A DNA stretch of 64,000 nt, taken from assembly GCF_004323185.1 (NCBI RefSeq), contig NZ_NAPS01000003.1:408425-472424 (forward strand), given 5' to 3'. The stretch comes from Westiellopsis prolifica IICB1. Lineage in GTDB: Bacteria; Cyanobacteriota; Cyanobacteriia; Cyanobacteriales; Nostocaceae. The notes below the pieces were generated by a model that ran no database searches, was not told the DNA's origin, and saw nothing but the letters and a program-made list of their open reading frames with translations. Positions 57,319 through 64,000 of the stretch are shown in pieces (position 1 is the first letter of the stretch; every line of letters begins with the position of its first letter). The translations under genes and the position numbers were made by a program.

Positions 57319-58512
57319 ATGGCAAAGGATACAAAAAAACTGAAATGGCTAAGGGCTATCAATTGGCGGATAATTGCACTCGTAATTGTAGCTACTGCTT
57401 TAGCCGGAGGATCATTGTATTATAGTATTTCAAAATTTGGACGCAAGCCTACTGAACCTGTAGTTGCTGCTCCTACTCCTGAACCGATTACGGCTTTAGG
57501 ACGACTAGAACCTGTATCAGAGGTCGTGCAAGTATCTACACCGACAACACTCAGAAATGATCGGGTTGCTCAACTTTTGGTAAAACGGGGCGATCGCGTT
57601 AACAAAGGTGAGATGATTGCTAGTTTGGCAAGCCATGATCGCCTGCAAACAGTTTTACTAGAAGCACAAGAACAAGTCAAAGTTGCTCAAGCAAAACTAG
57701 CTCAAGTCAGAGCGGGAGCAAAGTCTGGAGAGATTTCAGCTCAACGAGCTGAAATTACTCGTCTTGAAGAAGAATTGCAAGGCGAAATCGCAACTCAAGC
57801 AGCAACCATAGCTCGACGGCAATCCGAGGTTAATATTGCACAAGCAGAGTACAATCGGTATTTGGCGCTGTATCAAGAAGGTGCGATCGCAGCTTCTGAT
57901 CTCGATCAAAGGCGACTGACGCTGGAAACTGCTCAAGCACAACTCAAGGAAGTCAACGCCAACCGCAATCGTACTGCTGACACCTTACGCGCCCAAATCA
58001 ATCAAGCCAAAGCTACGCTCAACCAAATTTCTGAGGTTCGTCCTGTAGATGTCCAGTTAGCACAAACAGAGGTCGATCAAGCAAATGCAGCAGTCAAACG
58101 GGCTAAAGCAGAGTTGAAAGAGTCCTACATATATGCACCGATCACAGGACAAGTCCTAGAAATTCATACTCATGCAGGTGAAGCGATCGCCTCTGAAGGA
58201 ATTGTTGATTTGGGAAAAACTGACCAAATGGAAGTCGTTGCAGAAGTTTATCAGAGTGATATCAGTAAGATTAGTGTTGGTCAAGTCGCACTCATTACAG
58301 GTGAAGGGTTTTCTGGGGAAGTGGGTGGAACGGTTCGCCAAGTTGGACTGCAAGTTATCCAACAAAAAGTTTTCAGCGATCAACCCGGAGAGAACCTTGA
58401 TCGGCGTGTTATCGAAGTCAGAATTAGTGTGAATCCCAAGGATACCGCAAAAGTAGCTAGTTTGACTAACTTACAAGTACAGGTAGCAATTCAACCGCAA
58501 ACGCAAAAATAA
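57319..58512 (+). CDS. devB: DevB-like HlyD-family membrane fusion protein
   Basis: A 397-residue periplasmic adaptor with an N-terminal membrane anchor at residues 15-36, beta-barrel and lipoyl-like half-motifs (RVAQLLVKRGDRVNKGEMIASL; SYIYAPITGQVLEIHTHAGE) and a long alpha-hairpin between residues about 115 and 240. The DevB-type proteins of heterocystous cyanobacteria link the DevCA pump to TolC, and DevBCA exports heterocyst glycolipids. The ATPase partner DevA is not present downstream, so the role may be a different export job, or the operon may be broken. Confidence 0.85.
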   Translation: MAKDTKKLKWLRAINWRIIALVIVATALAGGSLYYSISKFGRKPTEPVVAAPTPEPITALGRLEPVSEVVQVSTPTTLRNDRVAQLLVKRGDRVNKGEMIASLASHDRLQTVLLEAQEQVKVAQAKLAQVRAGAKSGEISAQRAEITRLEEELQGEIATQAATIARRQSEVNIAQAEYNRYLALYQEGAIAASDLDQRRLTLETAQAQLKEVNANRNRTADTLRAQINQAKATLNQISEVRPVDVQLAQTEVDQANAAVKRAKAELKESYIYAPITGQVLEIHTHAGEAIASEGIVDLGKTDQMEVVAEVYQSDISKISVGQVALITGEGFSGEVGGTVRQVGLQVIQQKVFSDQPGENLDRRVIEVRISVNPKDTAKVASLTNLQVQVAIQPQTQK

Positions 58513-58535
58513 TCGCTTGATACTCTTTAAAATTT

Positions 58536-59702
58536 ATGTTGCGTAAGTTATTTCGCAAAACACCTCTAGCCTGGCTACAAGTCAAGCGAGAAAGAAGTCG
58601 CCTCGTTGTCGCCTTAGCTGGAATTGCTTTTGCTGATATTCTCATGTTTTTTCAGCTTGGTCTCATGGAGGCTGCTTTTGCTTCTGCGACGGCGATGCAC
58701 AGTCTGTTACAAGGTGATTTGTTCTTGATTAATGCCATATCTGATAATGTACAAACCATTAAGCCTTTTTCACGCTCCAAGCTGTTTCAAACTCTTGGTA
58801 AGGACGGAGTCGCTTCCATCAATGTTTTATATCTAGGAATAGGAAGTTGGCGTAATCCTGATAATCGGACATTCTGGCAGGTGCAAGTCTATGGTTTTAA
58901 TCCAAGTAAGCCGTCAATGGATGTACCAGATGCTACACCTCTATTGGGTAAAATAAAGCTATTAAATTATGCACTTTATGACCGAACAGCACGACCAAAT
59001 CTAGGTAATGTTACTACCAAAATTCAGGAAAAAAATTCATTTTCAGCACAAATAAATAACGTACAAATTCAAGTAGTTGGTGTTTTCACAATGGGAAGCA
59101 CATTCGCAGCTGATGGTAATTTGATTGTTAGTGACTCTACCTTTTTGCGTTTGTTTCCACAACGTCAACCGGATGAGATTGATGTCGGTCTGATCAAGCT
59201 GAAACCTGGTGCAGATATTAAAAAAGTGCAAACAAATTTAAGAGCAAAATTGTCGAAAGATGTGCTAATTCTCACTAAGCAAGAATTTATACAAAGAGAG
59301 AAAGACTACTGGGGTCAGACCAGACCTATCGGTGTAATTTTTGGATTTGGAACTATAGTCGGCTTTTTAGTAGGGACAGTTATTGTTTATCAGATTCTTT
59401 ATTCTGATGTTTCTGATCATTTACCTGAATACGCTACCCTGAAAGCTATGGGTTATACCAATCGCTTTTTAATTGGGCTTGTACTTCAAGAAGCTGTAAT
59501 TCTAGCTATTTTGGGCTTTATTCCAGGATTTGCAATTTCTTTTGGGCTTTACAGACTCATTGCCCAAGCAACGTTTCTTCCCGTCGTCATGACAGTGGAG
59601 CGTGCCACACTGATTTTGTCTTTGACTTTTATAATGTGCATTGCATCAGGAGCGATTACAATGCGTAAGTTAGGAGCTGCTGATCCTGCTGATATTTTTT
59701 AG
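58536..59702 (+). CDS. devC: DevC-like ABC permease (MacB/FtsX fold)
   Basis: A 388-residue permease with the N-terminal helix RLVVALAGIAFADILMFFQL, a large periplasmic domain (residues 45-260) and three C-terminal helices, ending MRKLGAADPADIF. It starts 23 bases after the devB-like stop. The length is normal for DevC. Immediately after its stop the sequence becomes transposase remnants instead of the expected devA, so an insertion or deletion has probably removed the ATPase gene. Confidence 0.85.
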   Translation: MLRKLFRKTPLAWLQVKRERSRLVVALAGIAFADILMFFQLGLMEAAFASATAMHSLLQGDLFLINAISDNVQTIKPFSRSKLFQTLGKDGVASINVLYLGIGSWRNPDNRTFWQVQVYGFNPSKPSMDVPDATPLLGKIKLLNYALYDRTARPNLGNVTTKIQEKNSFSAQINNVQIQVVGVFTMGSTFAADGNLIVSDSTFLRLFPQRQPDEIDVGLIKLKPGADIKKVQTNLRAKLSKDVLILTKQEFIQREKDYWGQTRPIGVIFGFGTIVGFLVGTVIVYQILYSDVSDHLPEYATLKAMGYTNRFLIGLVLQEAVILAILGFIPGFAISFGLYRLIAQATFLPVVMTVERATLILSLTFIMCIASGAITMRKLGAADPADIF

Positions 59703-59913
59703 CAGAAAAGCTGATGGATGGTAACAACTCTCTCAGTAGTGCCAACCAATAATTAAATGTTTCATTTGCTGTAGATTCACTGACTCCAAACTGGATACCA
59801 AGAAGTTGAAATGTGGTCATATGTCTGAGATAAACCAAAGTCAAAATTATTTGTTTTGGTATCGATAATTTAGGTTTCCTACCACCTCCACCTGCAATGA
59901 TTCTAATTCGCAC
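59703..59913 (-). pseudogene. Fragment of an IS5-like (DDE_4) transposase, HTH domain
   Basis: A minus-strand stretch reads GGGRKPKLSIPKQIILTLVY, RHMTTFQLLGIQFGVSES and TANETFNYWLALLRELLP, which is the helix-turn-helix part of HTH_Tnp_4/DDE_4 transposases. The frame runs on into the end of devC, where the similarity stops. So the fragment's edge lies at the devC stop. Confidence 0.6.
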
Positions 59914-59993
59914 TCACGGCAAATGTGATTCTGCTTACCTCTTTTTCTTTTATTCCTATGGTTATGGGACGATTCACAACGCGGACATTCCAT
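59914..59993 (-). pseudogene. Fragment of an IS1-like transposase N-terminus
   Basis: The minus-strand frame MECPRCESSHNHRNKRKRGK then QNHICRECE has the CxxC zinc-finger start of cyanobacterial IS1-family InsA-type proteins. It breaks off at the neighbouring IS5-like fragment. Two different transposase pieces are thus joined head to tail between devC and the alkaloid genes. Confidence 0.55.
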
Positions 59994-60112
59994 GCAAATT
60001 TTACCTCAATTCATACCGCCATTATGCAACGCCATAAAAATAATCTGCTTGTTCAAATAGCAAGCAGATTTTAATTAAAGGGCTGGTTTTTGTTGTTGAG
60101 AAAGTTAAACGT

Positions 60113-60985
60113 TTAACTCCAGTAATAAATCTTATTACGCTCTTTAGAGAAGGCTAAAAATCCACCAATGGTTCGCCGTGGAGAATTGCCAATTACTTGA
60201 TTAACCCGATGGTAGTATCGACCACCATTGAACAGTATCATATCTCCAGGACCTGGTGCAAAAGCTACGCTTTGGGACTGCTGAGACTGGAATCTGGAAT
60301 CAGCATCATTCATATATTTATGCAGGTCACCTGATTGTTCTGCTTGTTCTGGATTCCATTCCAGATTGTAAACTACTAGCTCACCGCCAGCTTGAGGGAC
60401 ACTGAGGGGAATAAAGTAACTAAGCTGATCAGAGAAATCAAGCAAAGTTTTCAAATGCTCAGATGCGGGCATTAGCAAGAAATCATTGCCAACATGAACT
60501 GTAATTTCACGACCTTCAGTCAACAATCGGAGAGTAGCTGGAGTATAACTTTGTCCTTCTGGTCCTGTGGGAATTTCCACAGGTAATCCACACAGAGAAT
60601 GAAGTACCGACTCTACCCGTTCCTCAAAGTCGGGATTTCCTTGGAACAAAGCACGACAAGCTTGTCGAAAGATTGCTGAAGAAGCAAAGTAGTCTTTGAG
60701 ATCAGGCGATTGACCAACAATAACATGACCGTATATTTGAGCTACTTTTGTGCCAAATTCTTCATTCTTGTTAAAGATTAATTTCATGCCGCCCTCATCC
60801 TCATCTTCTAGGCGACGGATAACTCGCTCAATACTATCCAAGGGCAAGACTCCACGGATGATCATGCCGTCGAAGCGACGGTCGATAACTATATCTTGAA
60901 TAGCAGTAGGATAATTGTTGATTTCTGTTACATTGATGTCTAAAAAATTTAAAGCAGATTTTGTAGAAACGGCGTTATTGGACAT
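60113..60985 (-). CDS. welO5: WelO5/AmbO5-like Fe(II)/2-oxoglutarate-dependent halogenase
   Basis: A 290-residue enzyme of the welwitindolinone/ambiguine type. The iron-binding site is H164-V-G166 (TVHVGND), where glycine replaces the Asp of hydroxylases and leaves room for chloride, and H259 (GRYYHRVNQ); these positions are the same as in WelO5. The conserved end reads [20 protein letters not shown]. WelO5 chlorinates free-standing alkaloids such as 12-epi-fischerindole U and 12-epi-hapalindole C at an unactivated carbon. The neighbouring Stig cyclase and Rieske oxygenases confirm the pathway. The exact substrate may differ. It may be the end gene of the cluster on this side. Confidence 0.93.
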   Translation of the reverse strand: MSNNAVSTKSALNFLDINVTEINNYPTAIQDIVIDRRFDGMIIRGVLPLDSIERVIRRLEDEDEGGMKLIFNKNEEFGTKVAQIYGHVIVGQSPDLKDYFASSAIFRQACRALFQGNPDFEERVESVLHSLCGLPVEIPTGPEGQSYTPATLRLLTEGREITVHVGNDFLLMPASEHLKTLLDFSDQLSYFIPLSVPQAGGELVVYNLEWNPEQAEQSGDLHKYMNDADSRFQSQQSQSVAFAPGPGDMILFNGGRYYHRVNQVIGNSPRRTIGGFLAFSKERNKIYYWS

Positions 60986-61195
60986 CAGCTTTTCCTCAGT
61001 TACTATCAGTCGCTTTCCGTGAATTACAGTGCCAATATTAAAATTTTTGTATTATTTTTTATTAATTAATACAATTTTCTAATATTTAGCTAATTTAGTA
61101 ATCCCTATATGACTTCATAGTTTAAAAATAACTGATTATTATAAACTTTGTTTAGTTACATAAGTACTTTTTTAATAAAATAATATTTATCTATT

Positions 61196-62044
61196 TTATT
61201 TTGCCTTAGCAATCCAAATTTCATAAAAATTTCTAAACTTAAAAACTGTTTTATCAATTTCAATAGATGACTGAGTTAAATATTTATCGATTAAATTTGC
61301 GACTGATTTATCTACCAATTCAGAACTTCTTTTTTGCCAAAAAACAACTAAATAATACAGTGGGTCTAACAACAAATTATTATTTTTTTCCATAAATATC
61401 AATACATGCCATTTTATTTCGTTTTCAGATATTGGACTGGCACTAGCGAATATGTTAATTTTATGTTTTTCATTAATTTTAATTCTACTTAAAAATCCAC
61501 TTGGCCAAGCATCTACTCTATTGGTCAATTTTGTGATTTTTAATCCCAAAAAAGCAGCAATTTCACTTATAAAAAAATAATCTTTTATTTGGGTTTCAGT
61601 TATGGTTCCAAACCAGGCCTCTTTTGTAATCGGTAGTTTGCTGAGTTCTACATTTTTTTCATCAAGGCAGGTATGCTCGATGCGATCAATAACCGACGAA
61701 TTATGTGATCTGATTATGTGATGATGATTAAGTACAATTTCAAGAATTTTTTGTACACTCGTTTTTGCTCTAAAGGAGAAGTAATTATGTATATAGTTAT
61801 GTTTGTTATTTTCTATAACATCAAACACAGGTAAGTTAAATAAAGGATTAACAGAACCGTACCACACCCAAATGTAACCATATTCTTCCTTAGTAACATA
61901 GGTAGAAAAATCATCCATAATTACTGGTTTACCGATTTTGTCTCGCCATGCTATTAAGGAGTGGCCAAATAACTGAATTTTTTGTAATTTACTGTTCAGT
62001 TCCTTGGATACCATCGCGATGTACCAACTGGCTGCTAGATTCAT
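61196..62044 (-). CDS. Rieske-oxygenase-like protein lacking the Rieske cluster segment
   Basis: A 282-residue protein of the WelO/AmbO-type Rieske oxygenase family. It starts normally (ASWYIAMVSKELNSKLQKIQ; FGHSLIAWRDKIGKPVIMDD) and then jumps straight to TYVTKEEYGYIWVWYGS. The part that should carry the CxH and CxxH ligands of the [2Fe-2S] cluster, roughly 55 to 60 residues, is missing in frame. The mononuclear iron site pattern in the catalytic domain is NHHHIIRSH, with Asn where Asp is usual (compare DHQHLVTLH in the neighbour). It is probably inactive as an oxygenase, though the frame is open. It lies between the halogenase and the cyclase on the same strand. Confidence 0.8.
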   Translation of the reverse strand: MNLAASWYIAMVSKELNSKLQKIQLFGHSLIAWRDKIGKPVIMDDFSTYVTKEEYGYIWVWYGSVNPLFNLPVFDVIENNKHNYIHNYFSFRAKTSVQKILEIVLNHHHIIRSHNSSVIDRIEHTCLDEKNVELSKLPITKEAWFGTITETQIKDYFFISEIAAFLGLKITKLTNRVDAWPSGFLSRIKINEKHKINIFASASPISENEIKWHVLIFMEKNNNLLLDPLYYLVVFWQKRSSELVDKSVANLIDKYLTQSSIEIDKTVFKFRNFYEIWIAKAK

Positions 62045-62091
62045 CTTGAGTTTATGATTTTGTTAATTTTGGCTAAATACTCTTTCAAGAA

Positions 62092-62185
62092 CAGGACTTA
62101 CGCAAAACATAACGAAAGTAGGGGTAATTCATGAATTACCCCTACGCAAGAATAAGGTTTTCGGTCACATCTTGCGTAAGTCCTG
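62092..62185. repeat. MITE-like element, family B, copy 2
   Basis: Ends caggacttacgcaa and ttgcgtaagtcctg, internal palindrome ggggtaattcatgaattacccc and the same cgcaagaataaggttttcgg as copy 1 at 23807. It lies 47 bases upstream of the truncated Rieske gene. Confidence 0.85.
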
Positions 62186-62288
62186 AAGAAAACTAACCGG
62201 AACTATTTATTTTCTGGTCAAATCCCTTCATATTATAAAATTCAAACCAGATATCTCAATTTTATATAAATTTGTATTAATTACAATT

Positions 62289-62323
62289 AACTATGGGATG
62301 GAAGTTTCACCCATCCCATAGTT
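62289..62323 (-). terminator. Hairpin downstream of the Stig cyclase gene
   Basis: A perfect 13-base stem (aactatgggatgg / ccatcccatagtt) with a 9-base loop, about 160 bases after the cyclase stop on the minus strand, followed by AT-rich sequence. Probably a terminator that isolates the cyclase from the next gene. Confidence 0.5.
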
Positions 62324-62481
62324 AGACGATTAGGATACCCATCCTAGTCATCAGTCATACCGATTTGAAAAATGCTTGCAACAGATAGATTTGCACAAGT
62401 GTAGACTAGACAGGTTTCACTTTTCTAATTCAAGTTCAAAATTCAAAATCACGGTAATTACTATATAACAGCGTCCAAATT

Positions 62482-63165
62482 TTAAGTCTCAGTGGGTTCT
62501 GCGGTTAGGCGGACATTATCAAAATCAAGACCAGAAAATTTGTCTTGTAAAAGGTTGACAAGTCGGATTCCCAACTTTTGACCTAAATGGAGATCTTTAG
62601 CTGTAGTGGTATATGTAACTGTTGAGGTTTTGAATTCTCCTTCTTTGATAAAAAGATTATTATGGTCAGCAGCAAGAACTGTATCTCCTGCTAGTAATTC
62701 CACTCGATAACCAGGAAAACCAGCAAAGGAAACTCCTTTGAATGTACCCGCAAAATTACCAACATCAACTGTTAGCGTGTACTTTGTGTCGGGTTCTAAG
62801 GTTGCATCAAGTATTTGTTCAAAACCAGCAACACCACTTCCAGGATTTTGAGATAGATAAATGTATCCTATATTACGACCTTCTGGAGCTAACTGGTTAT
62901 AAAACTGTGTACCTGGACCAACACATCCTACACCGTTATTAGAAGTCCATGTTGTTCGTTTTTCAGGTACTAAATTATTTGGATCGTATGTTGTCCAACC
63001 AGGAGGTGTATCGATTGTATAATCATCCACTACATCCATGAAAGGGTCTTCAAATCCAGCATTGTTGATAGGAATGGAAACGACAGATGTAGCATGAGCA
63101 GGGGTATTAATTCCAAAGCAAATGAATATCAAACAAACAACAGCAACAATCAATTTTCGTTTCAT
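62482..63165 (-). CDS. hpiC1: Stig cyclase (HpiC1/FamC1/AmbU/WelU-like) for hapalindole-type alkaloids
   Basis: About 227 residues from the ATG at 63165, with aagga upstream; the TTG seven codons earlier is less likely. A signal peptide (MKRKLIVAVVCLIFICFGIN ... PAHA) precedes a carbohydrate-binding-module-like jelly roll. The mature sequence (SIPINNAGFEDPF; DTPPGWTTYDPNNLVPEKRT; TQFYNQLAPEGRNIGYIYL; GLDFDNVRLT) is extremely close to HpiC1. The family catalyses Cope rearrangement, 6-exo-trig cyclisation and aromatic substitution of the geranylated indolenine precursor; the Tyr in GRNIGYIYL and the Asp in GLDFDNVRL are the kind of catalytic and calcium-site residues reported. Which stereoisomer it makes cannot be told by eye. 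Confidence 0.93.
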   Translation of the reverse strand: MKRKLIVAVVCLIFICFGINTPAHATSVVSIPINNAGFEDPFMDVVDDYTIDTPPGWTTYDPNNLVPEKRTTWTSNNGVGCVGPGTQFYNQLAPEGRNIGYIYLSQNPGSGVAGFEQILDATLEPDTKYTLTVDVGNFAGTFKGVSFAGFPGYRVELLAGDTVLAADHNNLFIKEGEFKTSTVTYTTTAKDLHLGQKLGIRLVNLLQDKFSGLDFDNVRLTAEPTET

Positions 63166-63252
63166 GAATTTTTGTTCCTTCACCAATTTAGATAATATTT
63201 GTTTCGATAAATATTGCGTGCTGAGGATTTTGGAATAAGCTCATAATCTAAA

Positions 63253-64000
63253 TTAATTTGACTGTACCTTAGCAACCCAAGTTTGATAAAATTGCCTAAA
63301 TTTCAATACTGCTTCATCGGACTTGATAAATGCCTTACCTGTATCTGCGCTCATAGTATTGAAAATTGGTTTATCTTGCAATGTAGTAATATTGGTTTGC
63401 AAGCCAAAAGCAATGTAGGAAAGCAGATCCAGCCATAAATTACCAGTTTTTTTGATTAGGATTAAAACATGCCATATTGTCTGGTTTTCAGAAATTGGAG
63501 TAATACCAATGAGTAGCTCAAATTTCTGCTGTCCGTTAAATATAAATTTGCCTAAAGAGCCACTCGGCCAACAATCTGAATGGCTCGACACCGTTTCAAT
63601 GTCTAACCCCAAAGCCTTGGCGATCGAACCTGCACTCATGTAACTTTTAATTTCAGCTTCCATTGTGCATCCAAACCAGGCTTCTTTTGAAATCGATAGT
63701 TTGTCAGGTTCTACATCCCTCTCATTGAGCAAGGTTAGTCCAATTTGACCATTTACCGCCATCCCGTGTAGTGTGACGAGATGCTGATGATCAAATACGT
63801 TTTCCATGACTCGTCGCGCACTAGTTTTAACTGTAAAAGAAAAGCGATAAGGCATATACTTATGCTTGTTGTCGCTTTCTGCGACATCAAACTTAGGTAA
63901 ATCAAACAAAGGATGTGCAGTACCATACCACACCCAGATATAACCATATTTTTCCTGTGTCACATACGTTTGTTGACGCGCTGTTGCCGGAATTTGATCT
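63253..64000 (-). CDS. Rieske non-heme iron oxygenase, WelO/AmbO-like (5' end outside window)
   Basis: The frame stays open to the right edge of the window (upstream residues IPATARQQTYVTQEKYGYIW), so the GTG at 63963 is internal. The visible part is the catalytic domain, with the mononuclear iron motif FDHQHLVTLHG (D-x2-H-x4-H) intact, and ends TWVAKVQSN. The [2Fe-2S] domain should lie outside the window. It is transcribed towards the Stig cyclase, 87 bases away, and is a homologue of the truncated protein at 61196. In welwitindolinone and ambiguine pathways such oxygenases carry out late oxidations. The specific reaction is not known. Confidence 0.85.
   Translation of the reverse strand, partial: DQIPATARQQTYVTQEKYGYIWVWYGTAHPLFDLPKFDVAESDNKHKYMPYRFSFTVKTSARRVMENVFDHQHLVTLHGMAVNGQIGLTLLNERDVEPDKLSISKEAWFGCTMEAEIKSYMSAGSIAKALGLDIETVSSHSDCWPSGSLGKFIFNGQQKFELLIGITPISENQTIWHVLILIKKTGNLWLDLLSYIAFGLQTNITTLQDKPIFNTMSADTGKAFIKSDEAVLKFRQFYQTWVAKVQSN

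Overview
The window comes from a filamentous, heterocyst-forming cyanobacterium. The octamer GCGATCGC (HIP1) is scattered through it, the spacers are AT-rich and full of small inverted-repeat elements, and a DevB/DevC-type exporter pair is present. The right end carries hapalindole-type indole alkaloid genes: a WelO5/AmbO5-like halogenase, a Stig cyclase and Rieske oxygenases. This points to the branched Stigonematales (Fischerella, Hapalosiphon or Westiella type). The genus is inferred from gene content only.

Region 1 (1-11500) is the 3' end of a peptide natural-product cluster. The last NRPS module ends in a thioester-reductase domain and is followed by a 2-oxoglutarate dioxygenase, a zinc alcohol dehydrogenase, a pyrroline-5-carboxylate reductase homologue (together the 4-methylproline route), an ABC exporter and a penicillin-acylase-type hydrolase. 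The order and contents closely match the nostocyclopeptide (ncp) cluster, whose product is a macrocyclic imine formed from a peptide aldehyde.

Region 2 (11544-25500) is nutrient transport. It holds a FetAB-type ABC pair, a ferric-siderophore FecCDE transporter, and a sulfur-scavenging set: a DszC/SfnB-like flavin monooxygenase, a sulfate-binding lipoprotein, a Pst-type transporter with an atypical binding protein, and the sulfonate monooxygenase SsuD. A dyad, acggta-N12-ta(c/t)cgt, occurs before the sulfate-binding gene and twice before ssuD and is probably a shared operator.

Region 3 (25558-56082) is an accessory island of cation and stress functions. It has two CAX-type antiporters, two universal stress proteins, and three P1B-like ATPases with an N-terminal GR(F/Y)RI(R/K)IP metal-binding-like domain, one of them lacking its nucleotide-binding domain and catalytic loop. 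It also has a DUF5132 protein, a glycine-zipper protein, a beta-carbonic anhydrase, a Get3/ArsA-like protein and an AAA/STAND-like protein with altered P-loops, a ParB-methyltransferase fusion with lost catalytic motifs, several small membrane proteins and a PacL-type Ca2+ ATPase. The recurrence of altered or inactivated NTPases and the resemblance to ferrosome-type (fez) gene sets make this the best candidate for an undescribed system.

Region 4 (56301-60000) has a DUF6220-like membrane protein and DevBC without DevA, bracketed by transposase fragments. Region 5 (60113-64000, minus strand) is the edge of a welwitindolinone/hapalindole-type cluster that continues beyond the window. At least six families of short inverted-repeat elements (MITE-like) lie in the spacers, including one three-level nest at 37251-37504. 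I saw no tRNA, rRNA or CRISPR array.
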